A DNA stretch of 64,000 nt from Halomonas sp. I5-271120 (lineage in GTDB: Bacteria; Pseudomonadota; Gammaproteobacteria; Pseudomonadales; Halomonadaceae), in the NCBI RefSeq assembly GCF_030553075.1, contig NZ_CP130701.1:2356001-2420000 (forward strand), read 5' to 3'. The notes under the pieces are model-generated. The model searched no databases. It worked only from the letters and a program-made list of their open reading frames with translations, and was not told the origin of the DNA. Both the position numbers and the translations under genes were made by a program. Every line of letters starts with the position of its first letter. Position 1 is the stretch's first letter. Below are positions 16,272-23,622 of the stretch, piece by piece.

Positions 16272-16904
16272 ATGACCACCTTAGTGATCGGTGCCAACGG
16301 CCAGATCGGCCACCAGTTCTGCGCGATTGCCGCCAAGGCCGGACTGCCCATCAAGGCCATGATCCGTAATGAAGACCAGCGCACCTGGTTCGCCGAGCAG
16401 GGCATCGACACCGTGATCGCCGATCTGGAAGGCGACTTCCGCCATGCCTTCGAAGGCTGCGATCAGGTGCTCTTCACCGCCGGCTCCGGCCCCCATACCG
16501 GGCCCGACAAGACGCTGCTGATCGACTTGTACGCCGCCACCCGCGCCGTCGATACCAGCCGCGAACTCGGCATCAAGCGCTTCCTGATGGTCAGCGCCCT
16601 GCGCGCCGAAAACCCGCAGGAAGCCCCCGAGAAACTGCGCCCCTACATGGCCGCCAAGTTCGCCGCCGATGCCTACTTGAGAAGTGCCGGCGTGCCCTAC
16701 CTGATCCTCAAGCCCGGGCGGCTGACCGACGAGCCCGCAAGCGAGCGCGTCGCTACCTCGCTCGAGGAAACCGGCGGCGTGAATACCGTCTCTCGCGCCA
16801 ACGTCGCCCATGCGCTGGCGCATCTGGTTAAGGCAGATGACCTCACCGACCGCGAGTTCTACTTGCTCGACGGCGAGCGCGAGATCGGCGCGGTGCTGCG
16901 CTAG
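16272..16904 (+). CDS. NAD(P)-binding SDR-like protein (NmrA/YhfK type)
   Basis: A 210-residue Rossmann-fold protein of the atypical short-chain dehydrogenase group. The dinucleotide motif GANGQIGHQF is at residues 8-17 (G-x-x-G-x-x-G), with VLFTAGSGP near 73. FLMVSALRAE, KFAADAYLRSAGVPYLILKP and GRLTDE are in the positions seen in YhfK/NmrA-like proteins. The classical YxxxK catalytic pair is represented at most by PYMAAK. Likely a cytoplasmic NADPH-binding sensor or epimerase-like enzyme. It has its own promoter with a palindromic operator, which suggests induction by a chemical signal. Confidence 0.88.
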   Translation: MTTLVIGANGQIGHQFCAIAAKAGLPIKAMIRNEDQRTWFAEQGIDTVIADLEGDFRHAFEGCDQVLFTAGSGPHTGPDKTLLIDLYAATRAVDTSRELGIKRFLMVSALRAENPQEAPEKLRPYMAAKFAADAYLRSAGVPYLILKPGRLTDEPASERVATSLEETGGVNTVSRANVAHALAHLVKADDLTDREFYLLDGEREIGAVLR

Positions 16905-17003
16905 CCGCCCGCTTGGTATCACTCGACCCGGCATGCCCGTCCCTGCGTCGCCTGGCGGGGCGATGCCGTCGCCTTCCGGCAGGCGTGCACCACTAGGCCG
17001 CGC

Positions 17004-18530
17004 CTAGCGTGAGCGGATACGGGCCTCCATCTTGGCCTCGGCCTCTAGGCTCTCCCTATCCCGGAAGATTGTCGCCACCGCCAGAGCGTGGCCGCCGGCG
17101 ATGAAGCGCGCAGTGAAGTCGTGGGCAGCCGGGGCGCCGTCGGTCTCGATGCGATCCCAGTGCGTGGCATGGCCCACGTAGTTGATGCCGATGTCGTAGT
17201 GCTGGCTCCAGAAGAAGGGCACGGCGGCCCGGGTATCCTCGGCGCCGAGGATATTGCGAGCGGCGCGCTGCCCCTGGCGCTGGGCCACCGTCCAGTGCTC
17301 GATGCGCACGCGCTCACCGCTCAGCGGATCCGGCCCGCAGGCGATGTCGCCGGCGGCATAGATGCCGGACACGCTGGTTTCCAGGGTGTCGCTTACCCAG
17401 ACGCCATTGTCCACCTTAAGGCCCGCGGCCTCGGCCAGTGCGGTGCGCGGGAGCACGCCGATGCCGGCCACCACCAGATCGGCGTCGAGGCGCTCGCCGC
17501 CTTCAAGTTCCACCATATCGGCGCTGATGCTCGCCACGCGCTCTTCCAGGTGGAAGATCACGCCCTTCGATTCGTGCAGCCCGCGGATAAAGTCACTGAG
17601 CTTCTCGCCGAGGACTCGCTCAAGCGGGTGTGCCTCGGGGGCGACCACCCGCACCTCGAGCCCACGCTGGCGCAGCGATGCCGCCACCTCGAGGCCGATG
17701 AAGCTGGCGCCGATCACCACGGCCTGACGGGCACCTGCCTCGACGGCGGCGATCAGCGCCTCGCTGTCGGCCTGGCTGCGCAGGGTATGCACGTGGGGCA
17801 GTTCGGCGCCCGGCACCGCCAGGCGCACCGGCTCGGCGCCGGTCGCGAGCAAAAGCGCCCCGTAGCCGAGCACCTCGCCATCGGCGAGACGCAGTCGCGC
17901 GGCCTTGGGCTCGATCGCCACCACCGCGGTGGCGAGCCGCAGGGTGATATCGTGGCGTGCATAGAAGTCATCGCCACGCAGCGGAATCCAGGCGGCCTTC
18001 GCCGTGCCGGCCAGGTAGTCCTTGGAGAGGTTTGGCCGGTCGCAGGGCGGGGCCGCCTCCTCGCTCAAGATCGTCACCGGCCCCGTGTAGCCCTCGCGGC
18101 GCAGCATCTCCGCGGCAGCCTCGCCGGCCGCTCCACCGCCCACGATCACCACCGAGGAGGGCGACCGGGCCGGACGGCGCGCGGGCGCAGGGTCGGCGCG
18201 CTCGCGCACGTGGACCCGGTCGCCGACCACCTCCGTCTTCCAGCAGGCCAGGCCGTCCAGAGCCGGCGCGGCCAGGGCCTCACCGCTGCGCAGGCTGAAG
18301 CAGGCGTGATGCCAGGGGCAGCGCACGCTGTCATCGACGATCAGCCCATCGCCGAGCGGCGCGCCATAGTGGGTGCAGTGGGCGCCGACGGCATGGAAGT
18401 CGCCGCCGCTGCGAGCCAGCAGCACGGCATCCTCGCCGACATGGCCGGTGAGCATCTCGCCCTCGGCCAGCTCGCTCAATGGGATGCCGTCGGCCAGGTC
18501 CGGGCCACTCGGGGACTTGTCGGTGCTCAT
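17004..18530 (-). CDS. Rieske/FAD-dependent oxidoreductase (AIF-like ferredoxin reductase)
   Basis: A 508-residue fusion. The start at 18530 is preferred because AGGAG sits 8 bases upstream. N-terminal Rieske [2Fe-2S] domain with CTHYGAPLGDG and CPWHHACF (Cys-x-His ... Cys-x-x-His ligands) at about residues 45-70. The FAD/NAD reductase follows: VVIVGGGAAGEAAAEMLRRE near 122 for FAD, AVVIGASFIGLEVAASLRQR for NAD(P), and IYAAGDIACGPDP near the FAD-binding C-terminus. The architecture matches AIFM3-like proteins and ferredoxin reductases of dioxygenase systems. No oxygenase partner is adjacent, so the electron acceptor is unknown. Confidence 0.9.
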   Translation of the reverse strand: MSTDKSPSGPDLADGIPLSELAEGEMLTGHVGEDAVLLARSGGDFHAVGAHCTHYGAPLGDGLIVDDSVRCPWHHACFSLRSGEALAAPALDGLACWKTEVVGDRVHVRERADPAPARRPARSPSSVVIVGGGAAGEAAAEMLRREGYTGPVTILSEEAAPPCDRPNLSKDYLAGTAKAAWIPLRGDDFYARHDITLRLATAVVAIEPKAARLRLADGEVLGYGALLLATGAEPVRLAVPGAELPHVHTLRSQADSEALIAAVEAGARQAVVIGASFIGLEVAASLRQRGLEVRVVAPEAHPLERVLGEKLSDFIRGLHESKGVIFHLEERVASISADMVELEGGERLDADLVVAGIGVLPRTALAEAAGLKVDNGVWVSDTLETSVSGIYAAGDIACGPDPLSGERVRIEHWTVAQRQGQRAARNILGAEDTRAAVPFFWSQHYDIGINYVGHATHWDRIETDGAPAAHDFTARFIAGGHALAVATIFRDRESLEAEAKMEARIRSR

Positions 18531-18715
18531 GGCGCTCACTCCTGTGAATGAAGGGATGTCTTCAGTCACTATAGGAGCCGTACCCAGAAGTCGCGTTGGC
18601 GCTTCACCCTGCGTCGAGTCGAGGTGGCGCTCGTCCGGTGCTGACATTCAGGGTGGAAGATAATAAGCAGGCTAGGTATCTTGGCCTGTTCCCCTACTGC
18701 ATTCCGCGAGGTTCC

Positions 18716-19447
18716 ATGAACGCTACCATCGAGTTGCTGAAATCCCATCGGTCGATCCGCAAGTTCACCGAGCAGAAGATTTCCCACGAGCTGCTGCTGG
18801 AGCTGATCCGTGCCGGCCAGAGTGCCGCCACCTCCAGTCACGTTCAGGCGTATAGCGTCATCCACGTGAAGAACCCGGCTAACCGCAAAAAAATTGCCGA
18901 ACTGGCCGGCGGACAGGCCTATGTGGCCGACGCCTCTGACTTCCTGGTGTTCTGCGCCGATATGAAACGCCCCACCGAGGCTTCCGAGCGCACCGGTGCC
19001 AATGTCGTGCGCGGCATGACCGAGCAACTGCTGGTGGCCAGCGTCGACACCGCCCTGATGGCGCAGAACGTGGCGGTCGCCGCCGAATCCGAAGGGCTGG
19101 GCATCTGCTATATCGGGGGTATCCGTAACGATCCCCAGGCCGTCAGCGACCTGCTGCACCTGCCCGAACACGTCTATCCGGTATTCGGCATGTGTATCGG
19201 TTACCCGGCCCAGACCCCGGATATCAAGCCGCGGCTGCCGGTAGAGGCGATTCTCAAGGAAGACTACTACGACGATGATCATGAGCAGGTGGCGGCCTTC
19301 GACGACACCATGCAGCGCTATTACAGCGAGCGCAGCGGCGGCACCAAGGACACCAACTGGTCCAAGAACCTCACCCCACTGTTTGATACCAAGCTGCGCC
19401 CGCACATGCGCGACTTCCTGATAGAGCGCGGCTTCAAGATGAAGTGA
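18716..19447 (+). CDS. nfsA: Oxygen-insensitive NADPH nitroreductase NfsA-like
   Basis: A 243-residue flavoprotein of the NfsA/FRP family, which uses NADPH to reduce nitroaromatics and quinones. The start at 18716 gives MNATIELLKSHRSIRKFTEQ, the family N-terminus with the FMN-binding HRSIRKF. GLGICYIGGIRNDPQAVSDL and VFGMCIGYPA are the other conserved stretches. A longer frame to 18596 is non-homologous. Its last 24 codons and the trailer are duplicated at 22582-22655, beyond the SBP-ClC cassette, which marks an insertion between nfsA and ygjV. Confidence 0.9.
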   Translation: MNATIELLKSHRSIRKFTEQKISHELLLELIRAGQSAATSSHVQAYSVIHVKNPANRKKIAELAGGQAYVADASDFLVFCADMKRPTEASERTGANVVRGMTEQLLVASVDTALMAQNVAVAAESEGLGICYIGGIRNDPQAVSDLLHLPEHVYPVFGMCIGYPAQTPDIKPRLPVEAILKEDYYDDDHEQVAAFDDTMQRYYSERSGGTKDTNWSKNLTPLFDTKLRPHMRDFLIERGFKMK

Positions 19448-19504
19448 GATTCGGTCTCAAGAACGGTCCCAGCTTCAGCCGTGAATGTGGCGCAGCGGGC
19501 ATCC
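19375..19504. repeat. Direct repeat A: nfsA 3' end plus ygjV 3' remnant
   Basis: Left copy of a diverged direct repeat. It holds the last codons of intact nfsA, a short spacer, and at 19475-19504 a remnant of the last 10 or so codons of ygjV (minus strand, reading LRHIHG-stop against LRYIHG-stop in the intact gene). Only about 8 of the 75 nfsA bases differ from copy B. The ygjV piece has no gene in front of it. Confidence 0.85.
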
Positions 19505-19622
19505 GACCCAGGCCGAGGTCGTGCTTGGTCTCTCAGGAGCCCGGGCTGAGCGTCTCGCCGCCCGCAGGGGGCTCGGCGCTGGCGCCGGATGCCTCGTTGG
19601 GCGTGTCGAACAGGGCCGCGCG

Positions 19623-19669
19623 GAAGTACTAACGAAAGTACTAACGAAAGTACTCATGAAAGTACTCGC
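19623..19669. repeat. 12-bp tandem repeat across the SBP stop codon
   Basis: Four units of GAAAGTACTMAY-type 12-mers (19623-19633 one base short, 19634-19645, 19646-19657, 19658-19669). Read on the minus strand the unit is GAG TAC TTT CRT, coding EYFH/EYFR. In two downstream units the GAG has become TAG, which creates the stop of the solute-binding protein. Confidence 0.85.
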
Positions 19670-20759
19670 CGACCCGCTCCTGGGTCCGGGCATACCAGTC
19701 ATCGTCGCGGGTCACCGCGCGCTCGGCATTCAGGGGATGGGTGGGAATGTGCAAGCGCATGTCGATGCCGGTGTCGTGGTGGGTGGAGACCTGGCGTGCC
19801 GCCGACTGCCGGGATGGGCCGTAGGGTATGTACCGGGCCAGCTCCGCCTGGCGCTCGGTGGTGGTGGCGAAGCGCAGGAAACGACGGGCCGCCTCGGGGT
19901 GGGGAGCGTGGCGAGGGATGACCCAGGTCTCGTGCTCCTGAAACTGGCCGTCCCAGAGGATCTCGATGGGCAGGCCTCGGTTGACCATGGCGTCGAAGAA
20001 GCGTCCGTTGTAGCCCGAGGCCATGACCACCTCTCCCTCGGCCAGCAACCGCGGCGGCGTGTCGCCGGCCTGCCACCAGCGCAGGTCCTCCAGGCCGGCC
20101 AGGCGCGCCAGGGCGAGGTCCAGGCCGCGCCGGGTGCTGAGCAGCCGGTAGAGTTCCTCCCGGGGGACGCCGTAGGCGAGCAGGGCCCACTCCAGGTTGG
20201 CCGCCGGGGTACGTTGCAGGGCGCGTGGCCCGGGGAAACGACGCTGGTCGAAGAGGTCGGCGATGGAGGTGGGGCGGCGTCCCGGGAAGGCGTCGCGGCG
20301 ATAGGCCACCACGGTGGCGAACACCGAGTGGGTGATCGCGCAGTGGTCGAAGGAGCCGGGGAGGAAGTCCTCGGCGGGCGGGGTGCCATCGGGGGCTGGG
20401 GCCACCAGCGAGGGCAACAGCGGTTCGAGCAGGCCCTCCGCGCAGGCGGCCATGGCCTCGCTGCGGGTCATGTCGATCAGATCCCAGGGCACGTCCTGCT
20501 CGGCCACAGCACGGCGCAGGGCCGCAAGGCCGCCGTTGTAGCGGGCCACGCGCACGGGGATACCGGTGGTCTCGGTGAAGGGCTCGAACAGGGCGCGCTG
20601 CTGGGCCCGTTCGTAGGCACCGCCCCAGCTCAGCACCGTCAGGGCGGCCGGCGAAGCGGCGGCCGGCAGGGGCCTGCACAGCGCCATGCCCATTGCCAGG
20701 ACCAGGGCAATGACCCACGCCAGGACGGGGGCGCCCCGCCTGCGCTCAGCCCGCACCAT
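19641..20759 (-). CDS. Orphan PotD-like solute-binding protein coupled to ClC gene
   Basis: A 372-residue extracellular solute-binding protein of the spermidine/putrescine-type ABC family. Signal peptide LAWVIALVLAMGMALCRPLP; mature start TVLSWGGAYERAQQRALFEP, the family opening. WDLIDMTRSEAMAACAEGLL, GPRALQRTPAANLEWALLAY and ASGYNGRFFDAMVNRGLPIE are typical lobe motifs. The ATG at 20759 lies inside the end of the ClC gene (14-bp overlap), so translation is coupled. No ABC permease or ATPase is nearby. The stop is a TAG inside a 12-bp repeat; beyond two TAGs the frame continues to a TGA at 19533-19535 (ALFDTPNEASGAS and on), so the C-terminus seems shortened by mutation. Confidence 0.88.
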   Translation of the reverse strand: MVRAERRRGAPVLAWVIALVLAMGMALCRPLPAAASPAALTVLSWGGAYERAQQRALFEPFTETTGIPVRVARYNGGLAALRRAVAEQDVPWDLIDMTRSEAMAACAEGLLEPLLPSLVAPAPDGTPPAEDFLPGSFDHCAITHSVFATVVAYRRDAFPGRRPTSIADLFDQRRFPGPRALQRTPAANLEWALLAYGVPREELYRLLSTRRGLDLALARLAGLEDLRWWQAGDTPPRLLAEGEVVMASGYNGRFFDAMVNRGLPIEILWDGQFQEHETWVIPRHAPHPEAARRFLRFATTTERQAELARYIPYGPSRQSAARQVSTHHDTGIDMRLHIPTHPLNAERAVTRDDDWYARTQERVGEYFHEYFR

Positions 20760-22506
20760 ATTCTTCTCGGCGCAGCGCATCGCTGTGCTGCAGGAAGGCC
20801 CGGGCGATGCTGGTCTCGTAGACCACGCCCAGGAAGACACCGTCCGCGGCCTCGTCCACCACGGCGATGGCCTCTCCGGTGACCTCCTGGAGATGGCGCA
20901 TCGCCTCCCAGACCGAGGCCTGGGGCCCCAGCACGGGGCGCGGCGTGCTGGGGCATTCCTCCACCGGGCGCTGGCCGTCGCCGTCCTCCCGCATGGCCTC
21001 CAGGTCGGCCAGGGTCACGCTGCTCCGGTAGCGGCCCTGAGCGTCGACCAGGTGGGCCTCGCCGTGGCCGGAGCGGCTCAACCGGGTCACTGCCTCGCTG
21101 ACGCACTGATCCGGAGGAAGGGTCACGCAGTCGTGACTCAGCAGGTCGTGGAGCCGGGCATCCTGCAGCACGGCACGGCTGCGACCAGCGGAGAGGTCCA
21201 GGCCCCGCTTCGCCAGCTGGATGTCGAACAGCGAGCGACCGAACAGCTGGGCCGCGATGGGGCTGGCGAGGGTCACGCTTGCCAGGGCCGCGGTGGTTAG
21301 CGCGTAGTTGCCGGTGAGCTCGAAGACGATCAGCAGGCTGGTCAGGGGGGCGCCGATCACTGGCGCGGTCACCGCCACCATGCCGCAGATGGCATAGAAG
21401 ACGAAGGTGTCCTGGGCGCCGCCGAGGCCGCCGACCAGGGTGCCGCACAGGGCCCCGAACAGCGTGCCGATCACCAGCGCCGGGCTGAACACCCCGCCGC
21501 CAAAGCCCATGCCCAGGCACAGCGCCGTGGCAGCCAGCTTGAGGCCCAGCACTACCAGCAGTTCCAGGCCGCCGAAGGCCCCGGCGATGGTGGCGAAGCG
21601 CAGCGTCTCCTGGCCCATGCCCAGGATGTCTGGCACCCACAGGGCGGTCACGCCGAGCAGGGCCCCGGCAATCGCAGGTCGCAGAGAGGGAGAGAAGGGC
21701 AGGCGTTCGGCCAGCCGACCGACGCCGAGGATCGAGCGCATGTAGGCACCTGCCACCAGGGCGCCCAGACCGCCGATGAGCACGAATACGGCGAATTCCC
21801 AGGGGCGGGGCAGCACGGTATCGGCGACATGGAAGAGGGCGCCGCGGGAGAGCACATTGGTGGCGATGACGTGTCCAACGATGGCCGCGGCCGCCACCGG
21901 GGCGAAGGCGCGCAGGGCGTAGTGGCGCAGCACCACCTCATGGGCGAAGACGATGCCGGCCAGGGGCGCGTTGAAGGCCGTGGCGATGGCCGCCGCCACG
22001 CCGCAGGCGATGGTGATGTTGTCGTCGGAGCGGTCCAGCCTGAGTAACCGTGCCCCCCAGGACCCCAGGCTCGCCCCCAGATGCACCAGGGGACCGTACT
22101 GCCCCACCGAGGCGCCAGCGCCCAGGGAGACCAGGCCGCTCAGCGCCGAGAGCACCCCGGCCCGCACCGGCAGTCGGCCGCGGCGAGTCTGCACGGCGGC
22201 GATGACGTCGGCAGGTGTGTGAGGGCGGCGCTCGGGGGTGGCGCGGTGCAGCAGGCCAACTACCAGCCCGCCCAGGGTCGGTACCAGCACGGTGGCGATC
22301 GCCAGCGCCTCGGGGTGGGCGAACATCATGCGTCCCCGGGGTGAGACCAGCAGTAGGTCGTTGAGCCACAGCACGGCCGCCACGAACCCCACCGCGGCGA
22401 GTGCCGCCAGGCCGCCGATCAGCGCGCCCAGCGCCACCAGTCCCAGGAAGCGCAGCATTCCCTTGGGCCCTGGTGGAACATCTTCCCCTACATCCGGCAT
22501 GGTCAT
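20746..22506 (-). CDS. ClC-family anion channel with CBS pair, gating Glu absent
   Basis: A 586-residue polytopic protein of the ClC family with two C-terminal CBS domains (from about residue 440; LLSHDCVTLPPDQCVSEAVT and RPVLGPQASVWEAMRHLQEV). AAIATAFNAPLAGIVFAHEV, FGGGVFSPALVIGTLFGAL and FELTGNYALTTAAL align with conserved ClC helices. Where E. coli ClcA has GREGP with the gating Glu148, this protein reads GQYGP, and the internal proton Glu203 position reads Val (FAHEVV against FIIEEM). The Ser107 region (GSGIP) is also not recognisable, while the Tyr445 position is kept. Known: both Glu are needed for Cl-/H+ exchange, so passive conduction is likely (inference). Start uncertain between 22506 and 22500. 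Confidence 0.9.
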   Translation of the reverse strand: MTMPDVGEDVPPGPKGMLRFLGLVALGALIGGLAALAAVGFVAAVLWLNDLLLVSPRGRMMFAHPEALAIATVLVPTLGGLVVGLLHRATPERRPHTPADVIAAVQTRRGRLPVRAGVLSALSGLVSLGAGASVGQYGPLVHLGASLGSWGARLLRLDRSDDNITIACGVAAAIATAFNAPLAGIVFAHEVVLRHYALRAFAPVAAAAIVGHVIATNVLSRGALFHVADTVLPRPWEFAVFVLIGGLGALVAGAYMRSILGVGRLAERLPFSPSLRPAIAGALLGVTALWVPDILGMGQETLRFATIAGAFGGLELLVVLGLKLAATALCLGMGFGGGVFSPALVIGTLFGALCGTLVGGLGGAQDTFVFYAICGMVAVTAPVIGAPLTSLLIVFELTGNYALTTAALASVTLASPIAAQLFGRSLFDIQLAKRGLDLSAGRSRAVLQDARLHDLLSHDCVTLPPDQCVSEAVTRLSRSGHGEAHLVDAQGRYRSSVTLADLEAMREDGDGQRPVEECPSTPRPVLGPQASVWEAMRHLQEVTGEAIAVVDEAADGVFLGVVYETSIARAFLQHSDALRREEYGAG

Positions 22507-22581
22507 CTTCAAGGTGTAGGCGGGCCGGTAACCCCTTGCAAGGATGACCGACCCTGGCGGGGCGAGGATAGGCCGCCTAAT

Positions 22582-22746
22582 CCCACTGTTCGATACCAAG
22601 CTGCGCCCTCACATGCGGGATTTCCTGATCGAGCGCGGCTTCGATATGAAGTGAGGCACTGTTTCCGCAACGGCCTCAGCAACAGTCTCAGCAACGGCCT
22701 CAACTGGTCTCGGCATCAGCCGTGGATATAGCGCAGGTGGGCATCA
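22582..22746. repeat. Direct repeat B: nfsA 3' remnant plus ygjV 3' end
   Basis: Right copy of the repeat. 22582-22655 is an orphan nfsA tail reading PLFDTKLRPHMRDFLIERGF then DMK-stop, with nothing of nfsA upstream; the spacer carries a 12-bp tandem repeat; then comes the end of intact ygjV. Together with copy A it frames the 3.1-kb ClC/SBP cassette. Confidence 0.85.
22667..22702. repeat. 12-bp tandem repeat between nfsA remnant and ygjV
   Basis: Three 12-bp units: GCAACGGCCTCA, GCAACAGTCTCA, GCAACGGCCTCA. The corresponding spacer in direct repeat A lacks the expansion. Confidence 0.8.
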
Positions 22747-23255
22747 CGCCGAAGGCGGATAATGGTGATCACGTTAGTCACGAAAATCAGGCTTTCGGCG
22801 ATGGTGCCGCCAATCGAACCAGCGAGCAGGTTGCTGGCGACCCAGCATAGCGCCGCCACCGCCAGGGCGGCGCGCATGGCAATACCGCGCAGCATGAACA
22901 TGCCCCAGGTGCCCAGCAGCCCCGCCGCCACCGCCGGGATGTCTCGCGGGCCGCTCCAGGTCAGCATAGCCACCGCCAGGGTGGCCAGTAGCATCCCGAG
23001 CATAAGCCTGACGTTGCGTGGGAAACGGCGCACCAGCGCGATGCGCAGCACGATCAGCGCCGAGATTCCCGCCGCCACCCAGCTACCGAACAGCGCGAAC
23101 TGTGCGGCGAAGGCGACGTTGGCGAACAGCAGCAGTACGAACAGTTTGTCGTCGCGTTTGCTGGCAAAAGCGACTAAACAGAGGGCCAGGGCCACCAGGC
23201 TGACGCCTTGGCCCAATAGCCATGTTGGGCTGATCTCTTCCATGCAAGATTCCAT
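22716..23255 (-). CDS. ygjV: YgjV family inner-membrane protein
   Basis: A 179-residue membrane protein of the YgjV family (function unknown). It has about six hydrophobic helices: WLLGQGVSLVALALCLVAFA, LFVLLLFANVAFAAQFALFG, ISALIVLRIALVRR and further ones to the end. The ATG at 23255 has GGAG 6 bases upstream. Its original convergent neighbour was probably nfsA: a copy of its last codons remains next to nfsA at 19475-19504, on the other side of the inserted cassette. Confidence 0.85.
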   Translation of the reverse strand: MESCMEEISPTWLLGQGVSLVALALCLVAFASKRDDKLFVLLLFANVAFAAQFALFGSWVAAGISALIVLRIALVRRFPRNVRLMLGMLLATLAVAMLTWSGPRDIPAVAAGLLGTWGMFMLRGIAMRAALAVAALCWVASNLLAGSIGGTIAESLIFVTNVITIIRLRRDAHLRYIHG

Positions 23256-23622
23256 TCAACACTCCATGCAACATCCGCTGTCGGGTTGCGGGAGTGGTCG
23301 GGGGATACGATCGGAGATCGGCCCATGCTATCACGCTGATTGCGCGACAGTGGTCGCCCTGGCTAGCCAGATCCGCTGGCGACAAGCCCCGCCAGGTTTG
23401 CGGAAAAATGCGTGGCGTCGATAAATGGGCTATCGCTAAGCGCATTAGCGTCTATCGTTGGTTCATGCTCGGGCCAAGGCGGGGGTGAGTCTGTTACCGT
23501 CGGGCCTGCGATAGTCGGCGCCTTCATATGCTGCTTGACTAGAGCGTGCGGTCAGCGCTGCAGGGGCAGTACCTGAAGCCGAAGCGGGCCGCCAGTGTCG
23601 ATGCTTGCCAGAAGGAGTCCGA
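23256..23622. other. Intergenic region ygjV / MFS gene
   Basis: About 370 bp between divergent genes. I see no convincing open frame, hairpin or operator. Promoters for both genes should lie here. Confidence 0.4.

Noticed and set aside
17088..18551. Long antisense frame (487 codons) opposite the Rieske/FAD reductase
   Set aside because: It is His/Gly/Ala-rich with no domain, typical of a shadow in G+C-rich DNA; the opposite strand has clear Rieske and FAD motifs.
19699..20718. Second minus-strand frame of 339 codons within the SBP gene
   Set aside because: Pro/Arg/Gly-rich out-of-frame reading of the SBP gene.
19485..20882. Long antisense frame (465 codons) opposite the SBP gene
   Set aside because: Low-complexity Gly/Gln/Arg composition and no ribosome site; the SBP on the minus strand has a signal peptide and family motifs.
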